From Halosolutus amylolyticus (lineage in GTDB: Archaea; Halobacteriota; Halobacteria; Halobacteriales; Natrialbaceae), in NCBI RefSeq assembly GCF_023566055.1, contig NZ_JALIQP010000003.1, forward strand, positions 248,001-312,000: 64,000 bases of DNA, in the 5' to 3' direction. This document shows, one piece after another, positions 36,278 through 45,010 of this stretch. Within the stretch, counting starts at the first letter, position 1. The number at the start of each line of letters is the position of its first letter. The notes beneath the pieces are model-generated. The model ran no database searches, was not told the origin of the DNA, and worked only from the letters and a program-made list of their open reading frames with translations. Both the position numbers and the translations under genes were made by a program.

Positions 36278-37063
36278 ATGAGACGACCAACGAAGATCGT
36301 ACTCGCACTGCTACTCGCCGTCTCGATGGCGGCGATGCCCCTCGCGGCTGCCGACGTCGGCGCGGCCGCGAACGCACAGGAACAGGACGCCGAGGACGAG
36401 GAATCCGTCGCGCCCGGCGAACAGCTGGCCGCCGTCGTCGGCGTCCAGGAGGCCGAACTGGACGGTGAAGTCTCGGAACGTGCGTACGGGATCAAGGTCG
36501 CCGCCGCGCAGACCGAGGACGCCAGAGCCGATGTCGTCCTGGAACAGCAGGCCGACGTCGAGAAGCGCATCGCGGACCTCGAGAACCGGACCGCGGAACT
36601 GAACGCCGCCTACGAGGACGGCGAACTCACCCGCGGCCAGTACGAGGGCCGGATGGCCGCGATCGCGGCGGAACAGCGGACGGCCGAGCGGCTGGCCAAC
36701 GGCACGGCGGCGACCGCAAGTGAACTGGAGAACCCCGAAGCGCACGGGATCGACGTCGACGCGATCCAGACGCTCGCGGAAACCGCGAGCGAACTCACCG
36801 GACCCGAGGTCGCCGAAATCGCCCGATCGATCGCCGGCGAGGGCGTCGGCCAGCCGGTCGACGCGGACCGCGAACCCGGCGCGCCGATCGAACCGCCCGC
36901 CGCAGATGGCGACGCGCCCGAGGACGCCGACGATCCGGAGACGCCGGACACCGACGGTGACGAGGACGAGTCGGACGCGGACGAGCAGAACGGGACGGAT
37001 ACCGAAGAGCCGGCGTCCGAAGCGGGCGACGAACAGGCCCAGGACGACGCCGGGAGCCAGTAA
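36278..37063 (+). CDS. Exported protein with helical region and acidic disordered tail
   Basis: The 261-residue precursor starts MRRPTKIVLALLLAVSMAAMPLAAADVGAAANAQ, a Sec-type signal. The mature protein has a predicted helical or coiled segment (about 85-150; VVLEQQADVEKRIADLENRTAELNAAYEDGELTRGQYEGRMAAIAAEQRTAERLA) and a long low-complexity tail of Asp, Glu, Pro and Ala from about residue 190. An ATG 10 codons upstream (36248) is an alternative start. The next gene follows after two bases, so they form an operon with the PGF-CTERM protein. A related arrangement of a helical exported protein next to the ectodomain family suggests they act together, but the function is unknown. Confidence 0.75.
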   Translation: MRRPTKIVLALLLAVSMAAMPLAAADVGAAANAQEQDAEDEESVAPGEQLAAVVGVQEAELDGEVSERAYGIKVAAAQTEDARADVVLEQQADVEKRIADLENRTAELNAAYEDGELTRGQYEGRMAAIAAEQRTAERLANGTAATASELENPEAHGIDVDAIQTLAETASELTGPEVAEIARSIAGEGVGQPVDADREPGAPIEPPAADGDAPEDADDPETPDTDGDEDESDADEQNGTDTEEPASEAGDEQAQDDAGSQ

Positions 37064-37065
37064 GA

Positions 37066-37788
37066 ATGGAACGAAGGATCGTCGCTCTCGGCGTCGTACT
37101 CGTGCTTTCGGGTCTCCTGGCCGCTCCGGCTTCCGGTGCCGGTGTGGCGGCCAGCGATCCCGCCGATGCCGACGAACCGATGTTACACGTCGAACTGACG
37201 GCCGACGGTGACGCCACCGTGTCGCTCGTCAGCGTGTACGACCTCTCGGACGAGGACGAACGTGACGCGTTCGCGTCGCTCGAATCCGACGACGAGACCC
37301 GTGCAGAATTGCTCGATCGGTTCGCCGATCGAACGGGGTCGGTCGCCGCGAACGCGAGCGAGGAGGTCGACCGCGAGATGACGGTCACGGCGGATTCGAT
37401 CGACGTCCGCACGACGGACGACGAGCGCGGCGTCGTCGTGCTCTCGGTGACCTGGGAGAGGCTCGCGGCGGTCGAGGACGATCGGCTCGTCGTGACCGAA
37501 CCGTTCGCGAGCGGGTACGAGCCCGATCGAACGGTCGTCGTCTCCGGCCCGGACGGGTCGACGGTCGAGACGACGACACCGACGCCGGACGCCGAGACGG
37601 ACGGGCAGGCGAGCTGGAACGCCGGCACGTCGCTCGACGGATTCGAAGCGACGTTCTCACTGTCCGGCGAGGAGTCAGCGGCGGAGGACCCCGCCGACGA
37701 CTCGCTTCCCGGGTTCGGCGTTCCGGTGACGGCCGCCGCCCTGCTCGCGGTTCTCGGAATCGCGATCGGGCGCCGTCACGACGGCTAA
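37066..37788 (+). CDS. PGF-CTERM-anchored surface protein, paralogue of the sensor ectodomain
   Basis: The 240-residue precursor has a signal peptide (IVALGVVLVLSGLLAAPASG) and a beta-rich domain (MLHVELTADGDATVSLVSVYDLSDEDERDAF...RFADRTGSVAANASEEVDREM) that matches the ectodomain of the winged-helix protein at 34897. The C-terminus has Pro-Gly-Phe, a hydrophobic helix and RR (LPGFGVPVTAAALLAVLGIA...GRR), the PGF-CTERM signal that the archaeosortase ArtA processes before lipid attachment in haloarchaea. It is the second gene of an operon, two bases after the preceding stop. It could be a partner or decoy for the sensor. Confidence 0.87.
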   Translation: MERRIVALGVVLVLSGLLAAPASGAGVAASDPADADEPMLHVELTADGDATVSLVSVYDLSDEDERDAFASLESDDETRAELLDRFADRTGSVAANASEEVDREMTVTADSIDVRTTDDERGVVVLSVTWERLAAVEDDRLVVTEPFASGYEPDRTVVVSGPDGSTVETTTPTPDAETDGQASWNAGTSLDGFEATFSLSGEESAAEDPADDSLPGFGVPVTAAALLAVLGIAIGRRHDG

Positions 37789-37873
37789 CGAACGGTTGCG
37801 GTCCATTCTGGCGTTTTTCGGTCCCCGAACTGACGCCCGGCTCCGTACCGCTCCGATCGGGACCGGATCGCGG

Positions 37874-38569
37874 TCACTCGATCCGCCCGCCGGTCAGTCG
37901 AACGACGCCGAAGACGTGCGTCTCGTCAGCGATCGCGGCCGATCGATCGCGCAGTCGCGCGTGGGCGGCGTCGACCTTCGCGTCGAGTCGCCGGTGGGGG
38001 TCGTCCTCGTAGCGCAGTTTCGTCGTGGGCGGCGTCGAGAGGACGACGATCGCCCGGAAGGCGGCGTTGACCGGCGGGGCGTACCACGCGTCGCTGCTCG
38101 CGGCGTTGGCGAGGACGACGCGACCGCCCGGGCCGACGAGGTCACACCAGTCGTCGACCGCGCCGGCCGGATCCGCGAGCATCCCGACGACGAAGGTGGC
38201 GAGAATCGCATCGACACTGCCGTCCACGGTCGGGCCGTCCGCGTTCGCGCGGCCGATCGGCGGCCGCGTCGCGTCCCCGCGGACGACGTGGACGTTGTCG
38301 TACTCGGCGGTGTGTTCGCGGGCGCGATCGAGGACCGGTCGGGTGAAGTCGACGCCGATAACGGTTCCCTCGGGACCGACGCGCTCGCGCAGGTACGGCA
38401 GGTTCGCGCCGGTTCCACAGCCCATCTCCACGACGGTGTCGCCGCGATCGAGTCGACAGGCGGCGGCCGCCCGTCGGCGAAGTCGCGGGATGCCCGGCGT
38501 TCGACGCGCGATCAGGTCGTAGAGTGACGCCCAGCGACCGTAGAACTCCTGTGCAGTTTCCGAGCCCAT
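37874..38569 (-). CDS. Class I SAM-dependent methyltransferase (UbiE-like)
   Basis: This 231-residue methyltransferase begins FYGRWASLYDLIARRTPGIPRLRRRAAAACRL. Motif I is DTVVEMGCGTGANLPYLRERVGPEGTVIGVDFTRPVLDRARE, and post-motif segments NVHVVRGDATRPP and VDAILATFVVGMLADPAGAVDDWCDLVGPGGRVVLAN follow. The UbiE/MenG style suggests a quinone or lipid substrate, but many haloarchaeal proteins share this form. The stop of thiR's neighbour region is close: thiR ends 17 bp upstream of this start, so the two may be transcribed together from the thiR promoter. Confidence 0.9.
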   Translation of the reverse strand: MGSETAQEFYGRWASLYDLIARRTPGIPRLRRRAAAACRLDRGDTVVEMGCGTGANLPYLRERVGPEGTVIGVDFTRPVLDRAREHTAEYDNVHVVRGDATRPPIGRANADGPTVDGSVDAILATFVVGMLADPAGAVDDWCDLVGPGGRVVLANAASSDAWYAPPVNAAFRAIVVLSTPPTTKLRYEDDPHRRLDAKVDAAHARLRDRSAAIADETHVFGVVRLTGGRIE

Positions 38570-38586
38570 GCGTGCATCCCCGGCGA

Positions 38587-39486
38587 TTAGAGGAGCGATC
38601 GGGTGGTGTCCGCGATCGTCTCCGCGTCCGGTCCCAGCAGGTAGATGAGCGGTTCGATCCCCATGCCGCCGGTCTGGTAGAGGACGGTCGCGTCCGGTTC
38701 GTCCTCGAGGGCCGCGCCGACGCTCGAGGGGACGTCGTCGGCTTCGTCGAACTCGGCGGTGACGTGGCCGCGCTCGGTCAGTTCGGCGAGCAGTTTCGGG
38801 TCGTATCTGATATTGATCGCCGCGGCGGCGTCTACATCGTGGCGCCGCGCCGCGAGCAGGACGGTCGCGACGTGTTCGGAGACGCCGAACTCGGGATCGG
38901 CCGGCACCGTCGCCTTCCCCTTCACGTCGAAGATCCGGCCGGGGACGCCGGCGACGTCGTCGATGTCGTCGGCGTCCGGCGTGCAGGCGACGAGGTTCGA
39001 GCCGACGGCGGGGATCAGGCCTGCGAAGCCGCTCGCGTTCTCGAGGAGTCGCAGGCCGCGCCGAAGCGAGGAGAGCACACGCTCGCTGGTCCGGAGGTCG
39101 CTCTCGGGGTCGTGGACCCGAAAGCTCGCGCCGTGGTCGGCGAGTTCCGGGACGGCCTCCTCGTGCAACTGGGCGAGCAGGTCGCCGCCCTGTTCGAGTT
39201 CCCGGATCAGGACCTCGATCTCGATCAGCGCCCGGACCGGCCGAACGTCGCCGGCCGCGAGTCCGTCGGCGAGTTCCTCGACGAGGGCCTCGACGCGATC
39301 GTCCGTCGCGACCCGCTCGTTGACGGTGACGTCGCCGTGGGCGTACTTCGACACTGCGCTCTGGCTGATCCCGAGGACGTTGGCCACCTCGCTCTGGGTC
39401 AGCCCGCGCTCGCGGAGCGCGCCGGCGAGCAGTGACCGGACGGTCGGGAGAAATTCATCGACGACGATCTCTTCGACGAATCGCAT
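38587..39486 (-). CDS. thiR: Thiamine-responsive transcriptional repressor (HTH plus ThiN domain)
   Basis: The 299-residue protein has an N-terminal Cro/XRE-type helix-turn-helix (ALRERGLTQSEVANVLGISQSAVSKYAHGDV, about 23-53) and a C-terminal ThiN-like domain (about 135-295; GFAGLIPAVGSNLVACTPDADDIDDVAGVPGRIFDVKGK...INIRYDPKLL...TVLYQTGGMGIEPLIYLLG). ThiN alone is a thiamine-phosphate synthase; fused to HTH it serves as the sensor in haloarchaeal ThiR, which represses thi4 and thiC when thiamine phosphates are present. thi4 is in this window (29651), supporting the assignment. A methyltransferase gene follows 17 bp downstream. Confidence 0.9.
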   Translation of the reverse strand: MRFVEEIVVDEFLPTVRSLLAGALRERGLTQSEVANVLGISQSAVSKYAHGDVTVNERVATDDRVEALVEELADGLAAGDVRPVRALIEIEVLIRELEQGGDLLAQLHEEAVPELADHGASFRVHDPESDLRTSERVLSSLRRGLRLLENASGFAGLIPAVGSNLVACTPDADDIDDVAGVPGRIFDVKGKATVPADPEFGVSEHVATVLLAARRHDVDAAAAINIRYDPKLLAELTERGHVTAEFDEADDVPSSVGAALEDEPDATVLYQTGGMGIEPLIYLLGPDAETIADTTRSLL

Positions 39487-39634
39487 CTGTTGCCCGACCG
39501 TACGAGTGCCCGGCGGATAACTGTACTGTCATCGCGAGCGATCGCGCTCCGCGTCGCTCGCCGGTTTCCCTGCCGGGACGACACGAGCGGACTCCGGCCC
39601 CGATCGCTCGCCGGCGCGGAGACGCGACGCACGA

Positions 39635-39640
39635 TTTATA
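39635..39640 (+). promoter_or_regulatory. TATA box of the four-helix membrane protein gene
   Basis: TTTATA lies 27 nt before the ATG at 39667 and implies a leaderless transcript. Confidence 0.55.
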
Positions 39641-39666
39641 CGGCCAGGAAAACGTACGAGAGAACG

Positions 39667-40047
39667 ATGACGGGCAAATCTATCGTCCTCGCGATCGCGT
39701 CGGGCGTCGCCACGTTCCTGGTCGTCGCGACGCTCGTCTCCGAACTCGCACACGGCTGGGGCGGATTTGCCGTCGTCCTCGGGCTCTTCGTCGGCGCGAT
39801 CGCCGGTGCCATCGCGACGGCCGGCGTCACCTCGGATCTCACCGGCGACGCGCCGCCGCGACGCCGTCGCATCACCGGCGCGTTCGCCGGCTTCATGATC
39901 GGGCTCGTCGCCGGAATCGTCCTGGCGACGCTGGTCGCGGACCTCGCTGCGAACGCGTCGATCGGGGTCGGCGTCGTCGCCGGTCTCCTCCTCGGCGCGT
40001 GGGTCGCTCTCCGGGGACCGGCGGCGACGGGCGAAGGAAAGCTATAG
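39667..40047 (+). CDS. Small polytopic membrane protein, 126 residues
   Basis: Four hydrophobic segments are visible: SIVLAIASGVATFLVVATLVS, FAVVLGLFVGAIAGAIATAG, GAFAGFMIGLVAGIVLATLVA and IGVGVVAGLLLGAWVAL, with a basic cytoplasmic-type loop PPRRRRI between the second and third. The Gly-rich helices resemble DUF-type small haloarchaeal membrane proteins; no function is recognised. The frame is open 59 codons upstream, but the TATA box at 39635 places the transcript start near ATG 39667. It is convergent with dcd. Confidence 0.7.
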   Translation: MTGKSIVLAIASGVATFLVVATLVSELAHGWGGFAVVLGLFVGAIAGAIATAGVTSDLTGDAPPRRRRITGAFAGFMIGLVAGIVLATLVADLAANASIGVGVVAGLLLGAWVALRGPAATGEGKL

Positions 40048-40100
40048 CGTGACGGTCTCTGCAGGACGGTTCGACGTACCGGTTCCGCCGATTCTCGTCG

Positions 40101-40703
40101 TCAGTCCTCGCGATCGAGTTGATCGCCGCCGAACTCGTCGTCGCTCTGGATGCGCGAGGCCTGCGGCCCGTCCTGGTCCTGGTACTTCGAGCCGCGATCG
40201 CTCCCGTACGGGCGATCGGCGGGGGTTTTGAGTTCGGTGAAGGTGAGCTGTGAGATACGCATCCCCGGCGTGAGCGCGACGGGCGCGGTACCGAGATTGG
40301 AGAGTTCGAGGGTGATCTGGCCGCGGTAGCCGGGGTCGCACAGCCCCGCCGTCGCGTGGACGACGACGGCGAGTCGGCCCAGCGACGATCGCCCCTCCAC
40401 GTGGGCGATCAGGTCGGCCGGGATCTCGACGCGCTCGTAGGTCGTCCCGAGCACGAAGTCGCCGGGGTGGAGGATGAAGTCGTCGCCGTCCTCGACGATC
40501 GTCTCGGTGACGTACTCGTCGACCTCCTGTTCGGAGTTGGGGTGGATGCAGGGGATGTTCGTCCGCTGGAACTCGAGGAACTCCCGTCCCAGTCGAAGGT
40601 CGATGCTTGCAGGCTGGATCTGCAGGTCCGGATCGTCCAGCGGTTCGACGACGAGGTCGCCGGCCTCGAGGCGATCGAGGATGTCCGCGTCGGAGAGGAT
40701 CAT
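40101..40703 (-). CDS. dcd: dCTP deaminase
   Basis: This enzyme makes dUTP from dCTP for thymidylate synthesis; some archaeal members are bifunctional deaminase/dUTPases. The 200-residue product has the trimeric dUTPase-like fold signatures [75 protein letters not shown] (nucleotide-binding motifs, with the catalytic Glu in the last segment) and ISQLTF. The C-terminus [17 protein letters not shown] is the usual flexible tail. Monocistronic; pth2 is transcribed divergently 83 bp away. Confidence 0.95.
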   Translation of the reverse strand: MILSDADILDRLEAGDLVVEPLDDPDLQIQPASIDLRLGREFLEFQRTNIPCIHPNSEQEVDEYVTETIVEDGDDFILHPGDFVLGTTYERVEIPADLIAHVEGRSSLGRLAVVVHATAGLCDPGYRGQITLELSNLGTAPVALTPGMRISQLTFTELKTPADRPYGSDRGSKYQDQDGPQASRIQSDDEFGGDQLDRED

Positions 40704-40786
40704 TACGCTGGCAGTGGAATCGGCAGGTCGTAAAACCGTCGGACTGGATCACCGGGATTATAGACGCGGGTCGCGTCGGTTCCGCC

Positions 40787-41125
40787 ATGAAACAGGCCAT
40801 CGTCGCCCGCACCGATATCGGGATGGGGCAGGGAAAACTCGCCGCGCAGGTCGCCCACGCGTCGCTGTCGGCCTACGAGAAGGCGGACAGTCAGCGACAG
40901 CGCCAGTGGAAAGACGGCGGTCAGAAGAAGGTCGTCCTCAAGGGCGAGAGCGAACGCCAGCTGCACGAACTCTCGGAAATCGCGGACGGCCAGGGCGTTC
41001 CGAACGCGCTCATCCGCGACGCAGGGCACACGCAACTCGAACCGGGCACCGTCACCGCGCTGGCCGTCGGCCCGGCCGCGGACGACCGCGTCGATCGGAT
41101 CACGGGCGATCTCTCGCTGTTCTAG
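40787..41125 (+). CDS. pth2: Peptidyl-tRNA hydrolase (archaeal Pth2 type)
   Basis: The 112-residue Pth2 releases tRNA from peptidyl-tRNA that drops off ribosomes. Conserved blocks are [46 protein letters not shown] and [22 protein letters not shown], with the catalytic residues typical of Pth2 (Lys in [10 protein letters not shown], Asp in IRDAG). Length is exactly that of the family. The frame is open 60 codons upstream, over dcd, and those codons are not used. A carboxylesterase gene follows about 60 bp downstream. Confidence 0.96.
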   Translation: MKQAIVARTDIGMGQGKLAAQVAHASLSAYEKADSQRQRQWKDGGQKKVVLKGESERQLHELSEIADGQGVPNALIRDAGHTQLEPGTVTALAVGPAADDRVDRITGDLSLF

Positions 41126-41186
41126 GTGTCCGCCGTCGTTCGCCGCGTCACCAACGACTTTTCCGTCGGCCCCCGTGCCTACGGGT

Positions 41187-41870
41187 ATGGTATCCGGACC
41201 ACACGCCGACCAGCCGATCGAACGCGCGGGTCCCGACCTCGCCGACGCGTCGGCGGCGATGATCCTCGTCCACGGCCGCGGCGCACGCGCCAGCGGCATG
41301 CTCGGTCTGGCGGACGAGATCGGCCGCGACGACGTCGCATACGTCGCACCGCAGGCCCAGCGGGGAAGCTGGTACCCGAACTCCTTTCTCGCGGATCTCG
41401 AGGCCAACCAGCCCCACCTCGACTCCGCGCTCGAACTGCTCGACGAGACGGTCGCCGGCGTGACCGCGGGCACGCTCGACGACGCGGGGACGGGCGACGA
41501 CGCGAACGGCGACGGGATCCCGCTCGATCGGGTCGTCCTGCTGGGGTTCTCGCAGGGGGGCTGTCTCGCGACCGAGTACGCGGCCCGGAACGCCGATCGG
41601 TACGGGGGCGTGGTCGCGCTCAGCGGGGGACTGATCGGTCCCGAGGGGACGCCGCGGGAGTACGACGGCTCGATGGACGGGACACCGGTGTTCATCGGCT
41701 GTGGCGACCAGGATCCGCACATCCCGGTCGATCGGGTCGAGGAGTCGGCGCGGGTGTTCGAGGACCTCGACGCCGAGATGGAGACACGGATCTACGAGGG
41801 CGTCGGCCACACGGTACTGGAGGACGAACTCGAGTACGTCCGGGCGCTCGTGGCGGACGTGGCCGATTGA
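41187..41870 (+). CDS. Phospholipase/carboxylesterase-type alpha/beta hydrolase
   Basis: The 227-residue cytoplasmic protein belongs to the YpfH/carboxylesterase-2 group. It shows AMILVHGRGARASGML (oxyanion region), APQAQRGSWYPNSF, the nucleophile elbow VVLLGFSQGGCLATEYAA (Ser in G-F-S-Q-G), the catalytic Asp in FIGCGDQDPHIPVDRV and the His in VGHTVLEDE. Small ester substrates are usual for this family. The start ATG 41187 is preferred over one four codons upstream (MPTGMVSG). It lies 61 bp after pth2 and may be co-transcribed with it. Confidence 0.9.
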   Translation: MVSGPHADQPIERAGPDLADASAAMILVHGRGARASGMLGLADEIGRDDVAYVAPQAQRGSWYPNSFLADLEANQPHLDSALELLDETVAGVTAGTLDDAGTGDDANGDGIPLDRVVLLGFSQGGCLATEYAARNADRYGGVVALSGGLIGPEGTPREYDGSMDGTPVFIGCGDQDPHIPVDRVEESARVFEDLDAEMETRIYEGVGHTVLEDELEYVRALVADVAD

Positions 41871-41949
41871 TCGCCGACGGGCCGATTGATTGCCGACGGT
41901 GATCGGCCCGCGCGTCGCCGGAGAACCAGTTCGATGGCCCCTAGGAGTA

Positions 41950-41957
41950 GTTATACT
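41950..41957 (+). promoter_or_regulatory. TATA box of the zinc alcohol dehydrogenase gene
   Basis: GTTATACT lies about 30 nt before the ATG at 41984; a CTAG site just upstream (41940) is one of few in the window. Confidence 0.5.
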
Positions 41958-41983
41958 GCGAGAGGTGGTACCGTACTTCACCC

Positions 41984-43057
41984 ATGCAAGCAGCAACGTA
42001 TCACGGTCGAGAGGACATCCGCGTCGAGGACGTAGAGGACGGAACCGTCGCCCCGGAGCAGGTTCGGATCGACGTCGAGGTCTGCGGGATCTGTGGCTCG
42101 GATCTCCACGAGTACGCCGCCGGGCCGATTTTCGTTCCCGAGGGCGACCCGCACCCGGTTTCGGGAGAGACGGCACCGATCAGGATGGGCCACGAGTACA
42201 GCGGCACCGTCACCGAGGTCGGATCGGCGGTCGAGGACCTGGACCAGGGGGACGCCGTCGCCGTCAACCCCGTCCTCTACTGCGGAGCGTGTCGACAGTG
42301 CCGACGAGGGGACTACCACATCTGCGATTCGGTCGGGTTCCTCGGCCTCTCGGGCGGCGACGGCGGGTTCGCCGAGAGCGCCGTCATCGACGCGGAGCAC
42401 GCCGTTCCGCTCGGCGACGACGTCCCGGTCGAACACGGCGCGCTGGTCGAGCCGCTGGCCGTCGGATTGCACGCGGTTCGTCGTTCGGGACTTCAGGCCG
42501 GCGACGCGGTCGCGGTGTTCGGGAGCGGCCCGATCGGGCTGGCCGTGATCCAGTGTGCCCGGGCGGCCGGCGCGGGAACGATCTACGTTTCCGAGCCGCG
42601 GGACGCGAGGCGCGAACGCGCGAGCGACTGCGGCGCCGACGAACTCGTCGACCCGTCGAGTACGGACGCCGTCGAGCACATCGTGGTTGCGACCGGCGGC
42701 GGCGTCGACGTCGCGTTCGAGGTCGCGGGCGTCGAAGCCTCGTTCAACGCGGCGATCGAGAGCACGGCACCGGGCGGCCGGACGACGATCGTAAGCATCT
42801 GGGAGGAGACGGTGAACACGCACCCGAACGATCTCGTCCTCGCCGAGCGGACGCTGACCGGGACGCTCGCGTACCTCGGCGGGCCGCGAGCCGACGAGGA
42901 GTACGGGATGGTGATCGAGATGCTCGGTGACGGACGGCTCGACCCGGACCCGTTCATCACCGGCCGCATCGGGCTCGAAGAGATCGTCGAGGACGGGTTC
43001 GAACAGCTTCTCGATCCCGGGAGCGATCACGTGAAGATCCTCGTCAAGCCGAACTGA
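41984..43057 (+). CDS. Zinc-dependent alcohol dehydrogenase, (R,R)-butanediol dehydrogenase-like
   Basis: The 357-residue MDR-family oxidoreductase has catalytic zinc ligands in VCGICGSDLHEY and RMGHEYSG (Cys, His, Glu), the structural zinc set in YCGACRQCRRGDYHIC, and the NAD(P) motif VAVFGSGPIGLAVIQCARAAG. The insert AAGPIFVPEGDPHPVSGETAPIRMGHE is typical of butanediol/threonine-type dehydrogenases, so a vicinal diol or acetoin-type substrate is likely but unproved. Monocistronic, with its own TATA box. It ends 14 bp inside a possible small gene on the other strand. Confidence 0.92.
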   Translation: MQAATYHGREDIRVEDVEDGTVAPEQVRIDVEVCGICGSDLHEYAAGPIFVPEGDPHPVSGETAPIRMGHEYSGTVTEVGSAVEDLDQGDAVAVNPVLYCGACRQCRRGDYHICDSVGFLGLSGGDGGFAESAVIDAEHAVPLGDDVPVEHGALVEPLAVGLHAVRRSGLQAGDAVAVFGSGPIGLAVIQCARAAGAGTIYVSEPRDARRERASDCGADELVDPSSTDAVEHIVVATGGGVDVAFEVAGVEASFNAAIESTAPGGRTTIVSIWEETVNTHPNDLVLAERTLTGTLAYLGGPRADEEYGMVIEMLGDGRLDPDPFITGRIGLEEIVEDGFEQLLDPGSDHVKILVKPN

Positions 43058-43232
43058 CGAGTCGTCGTCCCGCGGCGGGGTTCCGACCAGCAGTTGCGCC
43101 AGAACGCGTCGGCCGGAGTTCGAGCAACGGCCCGAACACGAGTGCCAGCGGGACGAGTGGTTCGTGTAGAACGGCGGCGACCGCGATCGCGAGGCCGACG
43201 ATCGCCGTCTGGTGTTTCTCGCTCCGGTTCAC
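43044..43232 (-). CDS. Possible small membrane protein (62 residues)
   Basis: From GTG 43232 the product reads with a charged start (NRSEKHQTAI), a hydrophobic stretch (VGLAIAVAAVLHEPLVPLALVFGPLL) and an Arg-rich end. A TTG at 43295 gives a longer form. The hydrophobic composition is unlike shadow frames, but the gene overlaps the dehydrogenase 3' end by 14 bp and start choice is weak. Function unknown. Confidence 0.4.
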   Translation of the reverse strand: MNRSEKHQTAIVGLAIAVAAVLHEPLVPLALVFGPLLELRPTRSGATAGRNPAAGRRLVSSA

Positions 43233-43302
43233 TGTCGGCTCGGAGTGGTCCCGCTCGAAAATCGACGGGATATCGGCGATCGAATCGCGAACCAATCAGC
43301 AG

Positions 43303-43310
43303 TACTATAT
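43303..43310 (+). promoter_or_regulatory. TATA box of the 74-residue membrane protein gene
   Basis: TACTATAT, about 25 nt before ATG 43335, in an AT-rich pocket that could serve a divergent transcript as well. Confidence 0.5.
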
Positions 43311-43334
43311 TTTCCGTCGAGAGACGTCTCGCGT

Positions 43335-43559
43335 ATGGCGACCGACAATCGCGAATCCGATCGACTGGTCCCCGATAGCGTCCTGCTGACGGTTCTCGGC
43401 TTGCTCGCCGGGCTATTCGTCGGCGGCCCTGTCGCGGCCGGCCTGTTCGGCGCGTTCGGACTCGTCGTGGGTACTCGGCTGGACGACCTTCGGGACCTCG
43501 AAACGGAACTGGCACGGCTCGAGGACCGGCAGGACGGACGGACCGAGACCGATCGGTGA
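43335..43559 (+). CDS. Small membrane protein, 74 residues
   Basis: The product has a short polar start, a Gly-rich hydrophobic region ([34 protein letters not shown], possibly a hairpin of two helices) and an amphipathic acidic helix ([23 protein letters not shown]). No domain recognised. The TATA box at 43303 supports ATG 43335 rather than the upstream start of the open frame. truD follows after 46 bp on the same strand. Confidence 0.6.
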   Translation: MATDNRESDRLVPDSVLLTVLGLLAGLFVGGPVAAGLFGAFGLVVGTRLDDLRDLETELARLEDRQDGRTETDR

Positions 43560-43605
43560 GAACGAACCGCTTTACCGCGAGCACCCGAAACGGACGACAA
43601 TCAGC

Positions 43606-44967
43606 ATGCGTCCAGCCCATCCCACAGAGCAGGCCGTCGGTATGGAGTCCTACGTCACCGACGCCGACGGCGTCGGCGGTCACCTGCGCGAGGACGACGA
43701 GCACTTCCGGGTGCGCGAACTCGAACGGTTCGACACGGAACCCGTCGACGCGGGGACGGACGCCTACCCGCACCTGGTGTTCCGGGCGACCCTGCGCGGA
43801 TGGGACACGAACGACTTCGCCGCCCGCCTCTCGGACGCGATCGGCGTCTCGCGGGAGCGGGTCAACTGGGCCGGAACGAAGGACAAGTACGCGGTGACGA
43901 CGCAGCTCTTCTCGATCTACGGGGCCGACCCCGAGGACCTGCCGGACGTCGACGGGGCCGAGATCGAGGTCCTCGGCCGGGCCGGCCGATCGATCGAGTT
44001 CGGCGACCTCGCGGGCAACGCCTTCGAACTCGTCGTCAGCGGTCCCGATCGGCCCGAGAACGCGGACGCGATCACCGACGAGTTGTGCGCGTTCGGCGGC
44101 CTCGACAGCGGAGACGATAGCGAGGGTGATACAGCGACGCCGATCGGCGTGCCCAACTTCTTCGGCCAGCAGCGGTTCGGCAGCCGGCGGCCGATCACCC
44201 ACGAGGTCGGCCTCGAAATCGTCCGCGGCGACTGGGAAGAAGCGGTGATGGCGTACCTCGGACGGCCCACGGAGGCGGAACCCGAGGACACGCAAGAAGC
44301 CCGGACGTTCGTGGAGGAGACGAGAGACTGGCAGGACGCCCTCGATCGCCTTCCGAACCGGTTGCGCTACGAGCGATCGATGCTCCACGAACTGGCCGCC
44401 TGCGACGGCGACCCCGGCCCGGAGACGTTCCGGGCCGCGCTCGAGCGGGTCCCGTCGAACCTCCAGCGGTTGTTCGTCCACGCCGTCCAGTCGTACGCGT
44501 TCAACCGGATGCTAAGCGAGCGCCTGGAGCGCGGTCTGCCGTTCGATCGGCCCGTCGCAGGCGACGTGGTCTGTTTCGCGGACACCGACGCGCCCGAGGG
44601 ACTCGTCCTTCCCGACGCCGATCGACTCCAGCGGGTCGACGATCGCCGCGTCGACTCGGTGACGCGCCACTGCGAGCGCGGGCGAGCGTTCGTCACCGCG
44701 CCGCTGGTCGGCACCGAGACCGACCTCGCCGACGGCGAGCAGGGCGAGATCGAACGCGCCGTCCTCGACGACCTCGACCTCGACCCCGGCGACTTCGATC
44801 TCCCCGGCGAGTTCTACTCCAGCGGGACCCGGCGCGCGATCCTCGTCCGGACCGCCCTCGACGTCGAGCACGACCCGCTTACGCTCTCGTTTGCGCTCCC
44901 CAAGGGATCCTACGCGACGGTCGTGCTCCGCGAGTACCTGAAGGTCGATCCGATCGATCTCGGCTGA
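43606..44967 (+). CDS. truD: tRNA pseudouridine(13) synthase
   Basis: TruD forms pseudouridine at position 13 of tRNA. The 453-residue protein has FRVRELERF (family motif near 30), [19 protein letters not shown] with the catalytic Asp in GTKDK (about residue 90), [34 protein letters not shown], and the archaeal-type insertion between residues about 210 and 310. The end, [22 protein letters not shown], is the family signature. Start ATG. The length is normal for the archaeal enzyme. Confidence 0.97.
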   Translation: MRPAHPTEQAVGMESYVTDADGVGGHLREDDEHFRVRELERFDTEPVDAGTDAYPHLVFRATLRGWDTNDFAARLSDAIGVSRERVNWAGTKDKYAVTTQLFSIYGADPEDLPDVDGAEIEVLGRAGRSIEFGDLAGNAFELVVSGPDRPENADAITDELCAFGGLDSGDDSEGDTATPIGVPNFFGQQRFGSRRPITHEVGLEIVRGDWEEAVMAYLGRPTEAEPEDTQEARTFVEETRDWQDALDRLPNRLRYERSMLHELAACDGDPGPETFRAALERVPSNLQRLFVHAVQSYAFNRMLSERLERGLPFDRPVAGDVVCFADTDAPEGLVLPDADRLQRVDDRRVDSVTRHCERGRAFVTAPLVGTETDLADGEQGEIERAVLDDLDLDPGDFDLPGEFYSSGTRRAILVRTALDVEHDPLTLSFALPKGSYATVVLREYLKVDPIDLG

Positions 44968-45010
44968 GTGCGATTGATCGCGCCCTGCCGATCGCTATTC
45001 TCGCCGCCGC

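Noticed and set aside
39490-39666. N-terminal extension of the small membrane protein at 39667
   Set aside because: The TATA box at 39635 lies inside the extension, so the transcript should start near the downstream ATG.
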